A DNA stretch of 64,000 nucleotides from Bradyrhizobium sp. CCH5-F6 (GCF_001556045.1 NZ_LSIC01000022.1:1-64000), one strand, 5' to 3'. Positions 8,569 to 17,381 are shown, counted from the first letter of the stretch. Notes: generated by a model not told the origin, from the sequence alone. Numbers and translations: made by a program.

Positions 8569-9654
8569 ATGGCAGAAACATCCGATCAGGAGAGTAAGAC
8601 AGAAGAGCCGACCGAGAAGAAAGTCCGTGATGCGCTCGAACAGGGCAAGATCCCGGTCTCTCGGGAGGCCTCCATTTTCGCCTCGATGGCCGCGCTCATG
8701 GTGATCCAGGCGTTCCTGATCGGCCAGGGCGTGCAGCAATTGACGCCGACGCTGAAGAGCCTCCTCGACGATCCCGAGGGCTTTCCGCTCAGCACCGGCG
8801 CGGACGCGCAGAACTTGCTCACGGTGGTCGGCCTCCAGGCGCTGCGGTTCCTGGTGCCGCTGGTTGTCATCCTGATGGTGTTCGGGCTCGCCGCTTCGCT
8901 GCTGCAAAACGCGCCGCGCGTGGTGCTCGAGCGCATCAAACCGGACCTGAATCGAATCTCTCCGGTCAGCGGCTGGAGCCGGCTGTTCGGGACGCAGGGC
9001 CTGATCGAGTTCGCCAAGTCGCTGTTCAAGCTCGGCGCGGTGACCGCCGTCGTCGCCTTCGTGCTGCGCTCGTCCGAAGCAAGGGCGTTCGAGGCGATGT
9101 ACACCGATCCGGTCGCGCTGCCGGAGATGATTCTCAACATCGCGATGCGAATCGTCTCGGCGATCTGCATCGCGACCATCGTCCTGGTGGCGATCGATCT
9201 CGCCTGGGCGCGTTTCCACTGGCGGCGCGAGCTGCGCATGACCAAGCAGGAGATCAAGGACGAGCACAAGCAGGCGGAAGGCGATCCGCTGGTCAAGGCG
9301 CGCCTGCGTTCGCTGGCGCGCGACCGTTCGCGCCAGCGCATGATCGCTTCGGCCTCGCGCGCGACGCTGGTGATCGCCAACCCCACGCATTTCGCGATCG
9401 CGCTGCGCTACAAGCGCGAGGAAAACGCCGCGCCGCTCGTCGTGGCCAAGGGCATGGACGTGATCGCGCTGAAGATTCGCGAAGTCGCCGAGCAGAACCG
9501 AATCCCGGTGATCGAAAACAAGGCGCTGGCGCGCGCGCTGTACGAGGCGGTCCAGGTCGACCAGGTGATTCCGGCGGAGTTTTTCCGGCCCGTCGCCGAG
9601 ATCATCTACTTCCTCCAGTCCAAGCAGGCGGCGCGGCCCGAGAAGGTTCAGTAG
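8569..9654 (+). CDS. flhB: Flagellar export gate protein FlhB
   Basis: 361 aa. FlhB is the membrane component of the type III export gate that switches substrate class after autocleavage. The NPTH cleavage motif is intact at about residues 271-274 (LVIANPTHFAIALRY). Four hydrophobic segments precede it (about 35-53, 90-112, 152-168, 188-212), and the acidic N-terminus TSDQESKTEEPTEKKVRDA is typical. It ends the motA-to-flhB run; the flgB laf box lies just downstream. Confidence 0.97.
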   Translation: MAETSDQESKTEEPTEKKVRDALEQGKIPVSREASIFASMAALMVIQAFLIGQGVQQLTPTLKSLLDDPEGFPLSTGADAQNLLTVVGLQALRFLVPLVVILMVFGLAASLLQNAPRVVLERIKPDLNRISPVSGWSRLFGTQGLIEFAKSLFKLGAVTAVVAFVLRSSEARAFEAMYTDPVALPEMILNIAMRIVSAICIATIVLVAIDLAWARFHWRRELRMTKQEIKDEHKQAEGDPLVKARLRSLARDRSRQRMIASASRATLVIANPTHFAIALRYKREENAAPLVVAKGMDVIALKIREVAEQNRIPVIENKALARALYEAVQVDQVIPAEFFRPVAEIIYFLQSKQAARPEKVQ

Positions 9655-9684
9655 ATTTCGGAGGACGGCGTCTGCCTCATCAGC

Positions 9685-9707
9685 CTGACGAAAGCTTGCC
9701 GCCCTAA
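9685..9707 (+). promoter_or_regulatory. Candidate laf box upstream of flgB
   Basis: TGACGAAAGCTTGCCGCCC then TAA keeps the AAGCTT core and the downstream CTAA of the box family. It ends about 33 nt before the GTG at 9740, consistent with the other sites, but only about 11 nt before the ATG at 9719. Confidence 0.5.
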
Positions 9708-9739
9708 GCTTCTCCCGAATGGATCAGAATGGGGCCGTC

Positions 9740-10120
9740 GTGGGACCGCTTTATCTCTTCGAACTCGCATCGTCGCAGGCGCGGTACCTCGAACTACGCC
9801 AGTCGACCATCGCGACCAACGTCGCCAACGTCAACACGCCGGGCTTTCGCGCGCGCGACGTCGAGCCGTTCAACAAGGTGCTCGACGGCATGCCGGTCAG
9901 GCTTGCGACGACGTCGCCGTCGCACATGCAATTGTCCGCGACCGAGACCGACACGCGGGCGACCGCGAAGAAGGACAGCTGGGAGGTGGTTCACTCCGGC
10001 AACTCCGTCAGCCTCGAGCAGGAAATGATCAAGGGCAGCGACGTCAATCGCGATTATTCGATGAACTCTGCAATCGTGCGGTCGTTCCACCGCATGGTTC
10101 TGTCGAGTGCAAAGGCTTGA
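9740..10120 (+). CDS. flgB: Flagellar basal-body rod protein FlgB
   Basis: 126 aa from GTG 9740 (VGPLYLFELASSQARYLELRQ), which aligns with the usual M-x-P-I-x-L-F start of alphaproteobacterial FlgB; an in-frame ATG at 9719 would add seven residues and crowd the candidate promoter. The N-terminal rod signature (LRQSTIATNVANVNTPGFRA) is clear. FlgB is the most proximal rod subunit, exported without cleavage. It starts the flgB-flgC-fliE-flgG-flgA-flgI series; flgC follows 11 bp after the stop. Confidence 0.93.
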   Translation: MGPLYLFELASSQARYLELRQSTIATNVANVNTPGFRARDVEPFNKVLDGMPVRLATTSPSHMQLSATETDTRATAKKDSWEVVHSGNSVSLEQEMIKGSDVNRDYSMNSAIVRSFHRMVLSSAKA

Positions 10121-10131
10121 GGTGAACTGAT

Positions 10132-10548
10132 ATGCTGGACTCCCTGCAGGCGTCATTGACGGTCGCAAGCTCCGGGCTCGAAGCGCAGTCGACACGCATG
10201 CGCATCGTCTCGGAAAATCTCGCCAACGCCACTTCGACGGGACGCGCCGCCGGCGCCGATCCGTATCAGCGCAAGACGATCACCTTCGACGCCGCGATGG
10301 ATCGTGCTTCGGGCACGCAGCTCGCGAAGGTCAAGGAGATCGGGGTCGACACCACGCCGTACCGCGTGGAGTACGACCCCGGGCATCCCGCCGCCGACAA
10401 GGCCGGCTACGTCAAGCTGCCGAACGTCAACATGATGATCGAAATGGCCGACATGCGGGAAGTCAATCGGTCCTATGAAGCCAATCTCCAGGTCGTGAAG
10501 CAGGTGAGATCCATGCTCGGCATGACCATCGACCTTCTGAGGAGCTGA
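10132..10548 (+). CDS. flgC: Flagellar basal-body rod protein FlgC
   Basis: 138 aa, standard size. The N-terminal rod motif ([30 protein letters not shown]) and the C-terminal heptad region ([30 protein letters not shown]) typical of rod proteins are present. FlgC polymerises in the proximal rod together with FlgB and FlgF. The gene is tightly packed between flgB (11 bp) and fliE (2 bp). Confidence 0.97.
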   Translation: MLDSLQASLTVASSGLEAQSTRMRIVSENLANATSTGRAAGADPYQRKTITFDAAMDRASGTQLAKVKEIGVDTTPYRVEYDPGHPAADKAGYVKLPNVNMMIEMADMREVNRSYEANLQVVKQVRSMLGMTIDLLRS

Positions 10549-10550
10549 CA

Positions 10551-10880
10551 ATGCTTGAGGCGATTTCATCCACGGCGATCTCCGCTGGCCAGGCGGCGAC
10601 CCGCGCGACCGAGACGCAGGTCGTCTCGCCCGCGGCGACCACGGCGACTCAGGCCAGCGACGACCTCGGATTCGAATCCGTGATGAAGCAGGTGACCACC
10701 GACGCGATCGGGACGCTGAAGGCCGGCGAGGCGGCGTCGATCTCGGCGATGCAGGGCAAGGAATCGACGCGCCGCGTCGTCGAAGCCCTGATGTCGGCCG
10801 AGCAGGCCCTGCAGACGGCAGTCGCGGTTCGCGACAAGGTCGTGCAGGCCTACCAGGAAGTCGTTCGGATGTCGATCTGA
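10551..10880 (+). CDS. fliE: Flagellar hook-basal body complex protein FliE
   Basis: 109 aa. FliE joins the MS ring to the rod and is required for rod export. The C-terminal segment (VVEALMSAEQALQTAVAVRDKVVQAYQEVVRMSI) is the conserved FliE domain; the N-terminal 45 residues are Ala/Thr-rich and variable. It follows flgC by 2 bp and precedes flgG by 18 bp, the classic flgB-flgC-fliE arrangement. Confidence 0.96.
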   Translation: MLEAISSTAISAGQAATRATETQVVSPAATTATQASDDLGFESVMKQVTTDAIGTLKAGEAASISAMQGKESTRRVVEALMSAEQALQTAVAVRDKVVQAYQEVVRMSI

Positions 10881-10898
10881 TCTGAAGGGATGAGATAA

Positions 10899-11687
10899 GT
10901 GAAATCGCTCGCCATTGCGGCCACGGGCATGAACGCCCAGCAGACCAACATCGAAGTCATCGCGAACAACATCGCCAACATCAACTCGACCTCCTACAAG
11001 CGGGCGCGCGCGGAGTTCACCGATCTGTTCTACCAGATGGACCGCATGCAGGGTGTCGCGAACGTCAACGGCTCCTCGCCGATCCCTGAAGGCGCCAATC
11101 TCGGCCTCGGCGTCAAGTCGGCGGCGATCCGCAAGCTTCACATCCAGGGCGCGCTCACGCAGACCGGCAACCCCTACGACCTCGCGATCAACGGGCGCGG
11201 CTGGTTTCAGGTGCTCGGCCCGAACAACGAGGTGCAGTACACCCGCGCGGGCTCGTTCAACACCAATGCCAACGCCCAGCTCGTCACGATCGACGGCTAC
11301 CTGCTGGATCCCGCGATCACCGTGCCGCAGGGAACGGTGGAGGTCACGGTCAACGCCACCGGCCAGGTGTTTGCCAAGCTCGATACGGAAGTGAACCCGC
11401 GGCAGATCGGCCAGCTCAACCTCGCCAACTTCGCCAACGAAGCCGGCCTCGAGCCCCTCGGAGGAAATCTCTATCGCGAGACCACCGCGTCCGGCACGCC
11501 GGTCGTCGGACTGCCCGGCGATGCAGGCTATGGCAAGATCAACCAGAAATATCTCGAAGCCTCGAACGTCGACCCGGTCAAGGAAATCACCGAGCTGATC
11601 TCGGCGCAGCGTGCCTACGAAATGAATGCCAAGGTCATCCAGGCCTCGGACGAAATGGCCCAGACGGTCTCGAAGGGCATGCGCTAG
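10899..11687 (+). CDS. flgG: Flagellar distal rod protein FlgG
   Basis: 262 aa, GTG start ([20 protein letters not shown]). The N-terminal rod motif ([28 protein letters not shown]) and C-terminal domain ([30 protein letters not shown]) are archetypal. FlgG forms the distal rod between FlgF and the hook. Its length and the full 'LEASNVD' signature separate it from FlgF at 3269. The stop lies 13 bp before flgA. Confidence 0.98.
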   Translation: MKSLAIAATGMNAQQTNIEVIANNIANINSTSYKRARAEFTDLFYQMDRMQGVANVNGSSPIPEGANLGLGVKSAAIRKLHIQGALTQTGNPYDLAINGRGWFQVLGPNNEVQYTRAGSFNTNANAQLVTIDGYLLDPAITVPQGTVEVTVNATGQVFAKLDTEVNPRQIGQLNLANFANEAGLEPLGGNLYRETTASGTPVVGLPGDAGYGKINQKYLEASNVDPVKEITELISAQRAYEMNAKVIQASDEMAQTVSKGMR

Positions 11688-11700
11688 TTCCGGTGTCTCG

Positions 11701-12177
11701 ATGTTGAAGAGGGTGGGCCTGATCATACGCGGGTTGGCCGCCGTGCTGCTGGTTCTCGGCGCGGCCCGGGTCGCTGCGGCCGAGGAGAAGCGGCTTCCCG
11801 TGCCGGCCGTCTCGATCCGGGCCGGCGAGCTGATCCGGGAGGAGATGATCACCGAACGCGCCTTCGCGCCGAGTCTGCTCGGCGTCGCCATGTTCATCGA
11901 GGGGCGTCAGGTGCTAGTCGGCCGCATGGCGCGGCGCGCGCTGTTCCCTGGCCAGCCCATTCCGACCAATGCGGTGGAAGATCCCTGGACCGTGGCCCGC
12001 GGCGCCATGGTCAAGGTCGTGGTGGAAGACAGCGGCCTCTCCATCGTCACTTACGGCTCGGCGATGCAGTCGGGTGCGGCTGGCGCACTGATCCCCGTGC
12101 GCAATACGGACACCGGGGTGATCATCAGGGGCGTCGTCCAGCCGGATGGCACCGTCAAGGTCGTGGACGGGTCATGA
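11701..12177 (+). CDS. flgA: P-ring assembly chaperone FlgA
   Basis: 158 aa from the ATG at 11701. A Sec signal peptide covers about residues 1-26 (LIIRGLAAVLLVLGAARVAAA), followed by the SAF domain (VSIRAGELIREEMITERAF, then VGRMARRALFPGQPIPTNAV) that defines FlgA. FlgA is a periplasmic chaperone for FlgI. The stop overlaps the flgI start by four bases (ATGA), indicating translational coupling between chaperone and client. Confidence 0.95.
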   Translation: MLKRVGLIIRGLAAVLLVLGAARVAAAEEKRLPVPAVSIRAGELIREEMITERAFAPSLLGVAMFIEGRQVLVGRMARRALFPGQPIPTNAVEDPWTVARGAMVKVVVEDSGLSIVTYGSAMQSGAAGALIPVRNTDTGVIIRGVVQPDGTVKVVDGS

Positions 12178-13304
12178 CCAGACTCCTGCTTGCGCTTGCT
12201 CTGCTCATGTCGGTCGCCAGCGCCCAGGCCGCCGTCCGCATCAAGGACATCGCGGACATCAAGGGTCTGCGCGAGAACCAGATCGTCGGTTACGGCCTCG
12301 TCATTGGCCTGAACGGCACGGGCGACACGCTTCGCAACGCTCCGTTCACGGAACAATCCCTGCAATCGATGCTCGAGAACATGGGCATCAACGTCAGGAA
12401 CGAGACCACGAGCACAAACAACCCCCCGCGTCCGACGACGCTGCGCACGCGCAACGTCGCGGCGGTGATGGTGACTGCGGATCTGTCGCCCTCGATCGGG
12501 CCCGGCGAGCGCATGGACGTCACCGTGTCGTCGCTCGGCGACGCGACCTCGCTGCTCGGCGGCACGCTGGTCATGACCTCGCTGCGCGCGGCAGACGGCG
12601 CCGTCTATGCGGTGGCGCAGGGCGCGATCACCGTCGCCGGCTACAGCGTCGGAGGCCAGGCACAGAACGTCAGCCAGGGCACGCCGACGGCTGGCCGCAT
12701 CCCGAACGGTGCGCTGGTCGAGCGTGAGGTGCCGGGAAGTCTCCACGAGATGGAGTTCCTGGTGCTGCAGCTGAAGAACCCCGACTTCGTCACCGCAACG
12801 CGCATCCTCGACGCCATCAACCGCTACGCCGGCGGCCGCTACCGCGCGCAGATCGCCTTCGAGCGCGACTACCGCACCATCGTGTTGTCGAAGCCGCGCC
12901 ATATCGGTCCTGTCCGCTTCCTCGCCGAAATCGGCGAATTGTCGGTCGAGCCGGATACGCCTGCGCGGGTCGTGATCAACGAGCGGACCGGCACGGTGGT
13001 GATCGGGCGCGACGTGCGGATATCGACGGTGGCCGTGACCCACGGCAATCTGACGGTCCGTGTCACGGAGATGCCCGTCGTCTCGCAGCCGGCGCCGTTC
13101 TCGCGAGGGCAGACGGTGGTCGTTCCGCAGACCGTGGTCGAAGCCAACGAGGCGGGGTCGCAGGTGGCGATCCTGAGCGGGGTCGATCTCCAGCGCCTGG
13201 TGCGCGGGCTGAACCAGATCGGCCTGAAGCCATCGGGGATCATCGCGATCCTCCAGGCGATCAAGTCGGCAGGCGCTCTCCAGGCCGATGTCGTCGTGCA
13301 ATGA
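12174..13304 (+). CDS. flgI: Flagellar P-ring protein FlgI
   Basis: 376 aa, normal length. The signal peptide (LLLALALLMSVASAQA, cleavage likely before AVRIKD) is followed by the highly conserved RIKDIADIKGLRENQIVGYG and VIGLNGTGDTL motifs. FlgI assembles in the periplasm around the rod as a bushing at the peptidoglycan layer. The four-base overlap with flgA and the hairpin immediately after its stop (13306-13330) mark it as the last gene of the flgB unit. Confidence 0.98.
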   Translation: MTRLLLALALLMSVASAQAAVRIKDIADIKGLRENQIVGYGLVIGLNGTGDTLRNAPFTEQSLQSMLENMGINVRNETTSTNNPPRPTTLRTRNVAAVMVTADLSPSIGPGERMDVTVSSLGDATSLLGGTLVMTSLRAADGAVYAVAQGAITVAGYSVGGQAQNVSQGTPTAGRIPNGALVEREVPGSLHEMEFLVLQLKNPDFVTATRILDAINRYAGGRYRAQIAFERDYRTIVLSKPRHIGPVRFLAEIGELSVEPDTPARVVINERTGTVVIGRDVRISTVAVTHGNLTVRVTEMPVVSQPAPFSRGQTVVVPQTVVEANEAGSQVAILSGVDLQRLVRGLNQIGLKPSGIIAILQAIKSAGALQADVVVQ

Positions 13305-13305
13305 T

Positions 13306-13330
13306 GCACAAGCGTCATGCAAGCTTGTGC
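13306..13330 (+). terminator. Hairpin directly after flgI
   Basis: A perfect 8-bp inverted repeat, GCACAAGC at 13306-13313 and GCTTGTGC at 13323-13330, with a 9-nt loop, starts two bases after the flgI stop codon. No T-run follows, so it may act as a weak terminator or as an mRNA end-stabilising hairpin. Its right arm also forms the core of a candidate laf box for the next unit. Confidence 0.5.
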
Positions 13331-13337
13331 GCTCAAT
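13315..13337 (+). promoter_or_regulatory. Candidate laf box upstream of motE
   Basis: TCATGCAAGCTTGTGCGCTC followed by AAT matches the GCAAGCTTCGGC-CTAA pattern moderately well and ends about 34 nt before the preferred motE start. It is embedded in the palindrome after flgI. Confidence 0.4.
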
Positions 13338-13371
13338 GCTGAGGTCTCGACCGAGAATCGCACGCGGCCCG

Positions 13372-14133
13372 ATGCTGAAGCTGGATCACAAAGCCAAACT
13401 CCTCCTGCTCGCCGTAGCCACAGCGCTCGCGAGCGCGTCGCCCGTGCTGGCGCTGGAGGAGGCCAAGCCGTCGAAGCCGCTCAATTTGCTCTCCTTCGCG
13501 CGCGCCCGCGCGCCTGGACCGCAGAGGCCGCCGGTTGCCTCGTTACCAGGCGGCGATGCCTCGATCCGGGCGACGGCTTGGGCGGCCGAAAATTCGGGAC
13601 CCGCGATCACCGGCGCGATGCCGTCTTCCGAGACGCCGCCCCCTGCGCCGGCGCCCGCGCCGGCACGCCCGGCAAAGCCCGGCAGCGCCGCGCCTGCGAA
13701 ACCAATGCCGACGCAAGCCGCGGCGGCTCCGGACAACGAAATCGCGCTGTTCTGCAGCAACGTCGCCGATTCCGCCGTCGACGCCAGGCTGGCGTGGCAG
13801 CTCAAGGAGCTGGAGAAGGCCGAGAGCCTGCTGCGTGAGCGGATCGCCGAAGTCGAGGCCAAGCGCGCCGAATACGAGAAATGGATGGCGCTGCGCGACG
13901 ACTTCCTGAAGAAGGCCGAAGCGAGCGTGGTCGAGATCTATTCCCGCATGAAGCCCGACGCTGCGGCGACACAGATCGCCGGCATGGCCGACGAGACCGC
14001 CGCCGCCGTGCTCGCCAAGCTCAGCCCGAGGAGCTCGAGCGCAATCTTCAATGAAATGGACACGGCGCGCGCGGCACACCTCGCCGACCTGCTCGGCGGC
14101 ATGCGTCGCGTGGATGACGGAAAGCCAAAATAG
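13372..14133 (+). CDS. motE: MotE-family periplasmic motility chaperone
   Basis: About 253 aa from the ATG at 13372 (MLKLDHKAKLLLLAVATALA), chosen because a signal peptide begins there; ATG 13336 is an alternative. A Pro/Ala-rich linker spans roughly residues 70-120. A coiled coil follows (AWQLKELEKAESLLRERIAE), then the MgtE-N-like C-terminal domain (RMKPDAAATQIAGMADETAA). In Sinorhizobium MotE is a chaperone that stabilises MotC, and motC is at 22362 here. It starts the motE-flgH-fliL-fliP series and is separated from flgH by no spacer. Confidence 0.88.
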   Translation: MLKLDHKAKLLLLAVATALASASPVLALEEAKPSKPLNLLSFARARAPGPQRPPVASLPGGDASIRATAWAAENSGPAITGAMPSSETPPPAPAPAPARPAKPGSAAPAKPMPTQAAAAPDNEIALFCSNVADSAVDARLAWQLKELEKAESLLRERIAEVEAKRAEYEKWMALRDDFLKKAEASVVEIYSRMKPDAAATQIAGMADETAAAVLAKLSPRSSSAIFNEMDTARAAHLADLLGGMRRVDDGKPK

Positions 14134-14841
14134 ATGAACAAGCCGATCCTCGTCCTCTCGCTGCTGGCCGCTTCCGTGCTCCTGGCCGGATGCTTGCATG
14201 ACCCGGCCGAAGTGCTGATCGGTCCGCAAATGTCGCCCGTCGGCAGCGGCCTGAGGATGCAGGCCGATCCGATCCCGGTGACGCCGCGCATGCGCACGCC
14301 TGTCAGCTATCGTTCGACCTGGGACGACGGCACCGATCTCTACCGCGATCCCCGCGCCCGGCGCACCGGTGACGTCGTGACGGTGATCATCTCGATGCAG
14401 GACAAGGCCAAGCTCGACAACAAGACCGGCCGCTCCCGCGATTCGCAGGTCAAGTTCGGGCTCGACTGGCTGATGGACGTCGCAGGCTGGAGCGATACGG
14501 GCCAGGCTAACGCCAACCTCAGCACAAATACGCAGATCAAGGGCAACGGCCAGATCGACCGCACCGAGGACATCAAGCTGTCGATCGCGGCCATCGTCAC
14601 CGACGTGCTGCCGAACGGCAACATGATGATCAGCGGCTCGCAGGAATTTCGCGTCAACACGGAGATGCGCGTGCTCAACGTCGGCGGTATCGTGCGTCCG
14701 CGCGATATCTCCCGGACCAACACGATCTCCTACGAGAAGATCGCCGAGGCGCGCGTGTCCTATGGCGGGCGCGGAAATCTGTCGGACGTGCAACAGCCTG
14801 GATGGGGACACCGGATCTATGACGCCGTGGCACCATTCTGA
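14134..14841 (+). CDS. flgH: Flagellar L-ring lipoprotein FlgH
   Basis: 235 aa. The lipoprotein signal ends in a lipobox (LAGC, Cys at about residue 20), so the mature protein is anchored in the outer membrane, where it forms the L ring. The conserved RRTGDVVTVIISMQDKAKLDN and DVLPNGNMMISGSQEFRVN segments of FlgH are present. The start codon follows the motE stop directly, and fliL begins 42 bp after the stop. Confidence 0.97.
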   Translation: MNKPILVLSLLAASVLLAGCLHDPAEVLIGPQMSPVGSGLRMQADPIPVTPRMRTPVSYRSTWDDGTDLYRDPRARRTGDVVTVIISMQDKAKLDNKTGRSRDSQVKFGLDWLMDVAGWSDTGQANANLSTNTQIKGNGQIDRTEDIKLSIAAIVTDVLPNGNMMISGSQEFRVNTEMRVLNVGGIVRPRDISRTNTISYEKIAEARVSYGGRGNLSDVQQPGWGHRIYDAVAPF

Positions 14842-14883
14842 AGTTCGTCCCGCCCGGGTCGCGTCACGACGGCAGGGAATGGC

Positions 14884-15327
14884 ATGCGCCTGATTGCCGC
14901 CATCGTCGTGCTGACCCTGATCGCGATCGGCGCGGGCGCCCTTGCCGGTCTGCACCTGATTGCGACCGCCGAGCGCGTTGCCGATGCGAGGAAGAGCGCC
15001 ACGCCGCCGCCGATCGCGTCGAGTTACGCCGGCAGCGCGCGGCTCCGGAAATTGTCTCCGATCGTGACCAATCTTGCCGCGCCTGCCAACAACTGGGCGC
15101 GCATCGAAGCCTCCATGGTGACTGACAGCATGAGCGACGAGGACGCCGGCATTCTGGCCGCCCACATCAGCGAGGACATCGTCACCTATCTGCGATCGGC
15201 GACGGTTGCGCAGTTCGAGGGATCGCGCGGGCTCCAGCATCTGCGTGACGACCTGACCGAGCGCGCCAACATCCGCTCGTCTGGCAAGGTCCGCGAATTG
15301 ATCATCGAGACGCTGGTGATCCAGTGA
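14884..15327 (+). CDS. fliL: Flagellar basal-body-associated protein FliL
   Basis: 147 aa with one N-terminal membrane helix (LIAAIVVLTLIAIGAGALAG) and a periplasmic domain ending in VRELIIETLVIQ, the position where FliL proteins end in a stator-facing strand. FliL forms a stomatin-like ring around the stator in characterised systems. It is diverged and short compared with enterobacterial FliL, as in other rhizobia. Its stop overlaps the fliP GTG. A second possible FliL-like protein lies at 35198. Confidence 0.87.
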   Translation: MRLIAAIVVLTLIAIGAGALAGLHLIATAERVADARKSATPPPIASSYAGSARLRKLSPIVTNLAAPANNWARIEASMVTDSMSDEDAGILAAHISEDIVTYLRSATVAQFEGSRGLQHLRDDLTERANIRSSGKVRELIIETLVIQ

Positions 15328-16064
15328 GGGTGAGGGTCCTGCTGCTCGCGTTGGTTCTGGTCGCTCTGCCCGAAGCGGCGCTGGCCCAGATTCCGGACCT
15401 GAATTCCCTGCTGCCGCCCGGCAACGGCTCGACCAGCGGTCGGATCATCCAGCTGATGGCGCTGATCACGGTGCTGTCGGTGGCGCCGGGGCTGCTCATC
15501 ATGGTGACGAGCTTCACGCGATTTGCGGTGGCGTTGTCGTTCCTGCGCGCCGGTCTCGGCCTGCAGACGACGCCTGCCAACCTGGTGCTGATCAGTCTCG
15601 CGCTGTTCATGACCTTCTACGTCATGGCGCCGACCTTCGACAGGGCCTGGGAGACCGGCGTCCAGCCGCTGATGAAGAACGAGATCTCGGAAGAGGAAGC
15701 CTATCTGAAGATCACCGATCCGTTCCGCGAGTTCATGCTGGCGCATGTGCGCGACAAGGATCTCCAGACCTTCGAAGCGCTCGCCGCGGAGAGCTTCCGA
15801 AAGAAGTTCGACGACAAGCGCATCGATCTGCGGGTCATCATTCCGGCCTTCATGATCTCCGAGCTCAGGCGCTCGTTCGAAATCGGATTCCTCATCATCC
15901 TGCCGTTCCTGGTGATCGACATGATCGTGGCGACGCTGACCATGTCGATGGGCATGATGATGATGCCGCCGACGATCCTGGCGTTGCCGTTCAAGATGCT
16001 GTTCTTCGTGCTGATCGATGGCTGGAACCTGCTGGCCTCCGGCCTGGTGCGCTCGTTCTCTTAA
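15324..16064 (+). CDS. fliP: Flagellar export gate protein FliP
   Basis: 246 aa, GTG start overlapping the fliL stop by four bases. FliP has a cleaved signal peptide (LLLALVLVALPEAALA), then the conserved LITVLSVAPGLLIMVTSFTR segment, and the C-terminal helices (ILPFLVIDMIVATLTMSMGM and FKMLFFVLIDGWNLL). It forms the pentameric core of the export gate with FliQ (30572) and FliR (32995). FliO is not seen, which is usual in rhizobia. It ends the motE unit. Confidence 0.97.
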   Translation: MRVRVLLLALVLVALPEAALAQIPDLNSLLPPGNGSTSGRIIQLMALITVLSVAPGLLIMVTSFTRFAVALSFLRAGLGLQTTPANLVLISLALFMTFYVMAPTFDRAWETGVQPLMKNEISEEEAYLKITDPFREFMLAHVRDKDLQTFEALAAESFRKKFDDKRIDLRVIIPAFMISELRRSFEIGFLIILPFLVIDMIVATLTMSMGMMMMPPTILALPFKMLFFVLIDGWNLLASGLVRSFS

Positions 16065-16178
16065 CCGCCGAAATCGCTGACCGGCTGGATATGGTTAAGC
16101 GATACGCGCTGGTTATGGTTAGCGGCGAGTAATCTTAACCATATGATTTTACAGCTAAATTCAGGCGCGCCTTAATCC

Positions 16179-16201
16179 GGAAGCAAGATTCGGCGTGCTA
16201 G
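16179..16201 (+). promoter_or_regulatory. Candidate laf box upstream of lafA1
   Basis: CGGAAGCAAGATTCGGCGTG followed by CTAG keeps the GCAAG-x-TTCGGC core and CTA of the family. It ends 127 nt upstream of the lafA1 start, nearly the same distance as the matching site of lafA2 (131 nt), leaving room for the structured leader. Confidence 0.5.
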
Positions 16202-16239
16202 CAATGCGGCACGGCGGGTTGGACCCCACCCACATCAGT

Positions 16240-16327
16240 CCAAAGGCATGATGCCGCCCTTCCGTACCGGTGAAAGCCCGGTATGTCCCCTCGTGAAATG
16301 TAACGCGTACATAAAGGGACATTCGCA
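16240..16327 (+). promoter_or_regulatory. Structured 5' leader of lafA1 with sequestered ribosome-binding site
   Basis: Three blocks shared with the lafA2 leader occur in the same order. The first is CCAAAGGCATGATGCC (16240-16255). Nine nt later comes stem 1, TACCGG 16265-16270 with CCGGTA 16278-16283 around a 7-nt loop. Stem 2 follows without a gap: TGTCCC 16284-16289 with GGGACA 16316-16321. Stem 2 includes the AAAGGGA Shine-Dalgarno sequence 6-10 nt before the ATG, so translation should be inhibited while it is closed. FlbT binds a flagellin leader in Caulobacter; FlbT is encoded at 29727 here. Confidence 0.7.
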
Positions 16328-17236
16328 ATGTCAAGCCTGCTTACGAACTCGACTGCCATGACCGCACTCCAGACCCTGCGGTCTGTGAGTTCGCAACTCT
16401 CCACCACGCAGAACCGGATCTCCACCGGTCAGCGCGTGGCCACCGCGTCGGACAACGCCGCCTACTGGTCGATCGCCACCTCGATGCGCGCCGACAACGC
16501 CGCGCTCTCCGCGGTCTCGGACTCGCTCGGTCTGTCGGCCGCGACCATCGACACCGAATACACCGCTCTGACCTCGGTGATCGGCGACAAGGACTCGGGT
16601 CTGACCAAGCTCCAGGCGCTGCTGGTCCAATCCAAGACCGCCGGTATCGACCGCACCAAGATCCAGGCGGACATCACCCAGATCCAGCAGGACATGAAGC
16701 TGAAGGCCAATTCGGCGACCTTCAACGGCATCAACTGGCTGAGCACCACGACCGGTACCACACCGACGAGCTTCAGCCTGGTGTCGTCCTACTCGCGCGT
16801 CGGCGGCACGCCCACCATCGGCTCGATCACGGTGACGACGGCCAACTACACGCTCTACTCGACCACGCAAACCGGCATTCTGGACACCGTGGCCGGCAGT
16901 GCGTCGGTCGACACGATCAACATCTCCGCGCTGACCGACTCGGCCGCCGACCAGACCACGCTCGATGGCTACATCTCGAAGGTCACCGCGGCGATCAACT
17001 CCGTGGCCTCGGCCGCTGCCGATCTCGGTGCCGTCAAGAACCGCATCTCGACCAACACGAACTTCGTGAAGTCGCTGATGGACTCGGTTGACCGCGGTGT
17101 CGGCCAGCTCGTCGACGCGGACATGAATGCGGAATCGACCCGCCTGGCTGCCTTGCAGGTGCAGCAGCAGCTCGGCGTGCAGGCACTCTCGATCGCCAAC
17201 AACAGCAGCCAGAGCATCCTGTCGCTGTTCCGCTAG
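16328..17236 (+). CDS. lafA1: Lateral flagellin LafA1
   Basis: 302 aa. The N-terminal D0/D1 helices (SLLTNSTAMTALQTLRSVSS, LSTTQNRISTGQRVATASDN) and C-terminal helix (QQQLGVQALSIANNSSQSIL) are canonical. The central exposed region (about residues 135-215) is short and Ser/Thr/Gly-rich, consistent with a thin filament. No cleavable signal is expected; export is by the flagellar type III route, probably aided by FlaF (29383). It is a tandem near-duplicate of the next gene, including the leader. The symbol follows Bradyrhizobium lateral-flagellin usage. Confidence 0.93.
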   Translation: MSSLLTNSTAMTALQTLRSVSSQLSTTQNRISTGQRVATASDNAAYWSIATSMRADNAALSAVSDSLGLSAATIDTEYTALTSVIGDKDSGLTKLQALLVQSKTAGIDRTKIQADITQIQQDMKLKANSATFNGINWLSTTTGTTPTSFSLVSSYSRVGGTPTIGSITVTTANYTLYSTTQTGILDTVAGSASVDTINISALTDSAADQTTLDGYISKVTAAINSVASAAADLGAVKNRISTNTNFVKSLMDSVDRGVGQLVDADMNAESTRLAALQVQQQLGVQALSIANNSSQSILSLFR

Positions 17237-17253
17237 GACCAGATCATCGGAGG

Positions 17254-17290
17254 AAGGGCCGCGCTTCAAGCGAAGCGCGGCCCTTTCGTT
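17254..17290 (+). terminator. Rho-independent terminator after lafA1
   Basis: A perfect 14-bp stem (AAGGGCCGCGCTTC at 17254-17267 with its complement at 17272-17285) with a four-base loop, followed by TCGTTT, begins 18 bp after the lafA1 stop. It should separate lafA1 from lafA2, so each flagellin has its own promoter and mRNA. Confidence 0.9.
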
Positions 17291-17354
17291 TGGCGTGTCG
17301 CGGCGCGTACGCCGTCATTTCGGCTGCCTGTTGCGCGCGGAGCACAGAGCCACA

Positions 17355-17381
17355 AGCCTCGCACAAGCTTCGCCCGCTAAC
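17355..17381 (+). promoter_or_regulatory. Candidate laf box upstream of lafA2
   Basis: AGCCTCGCACAAGCTTCGCC followed by CGCTAAC is the best example of the family. Its first 12 bases (AGCCTCGCACAA) recur exactly upstream of fliF. Downstream bases TCGCC and CGACAGAT also match the site at 37467, so similarity extends about 40 nt there. It ends 131 nt before the lafA2 start. Confidence 0.6.
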
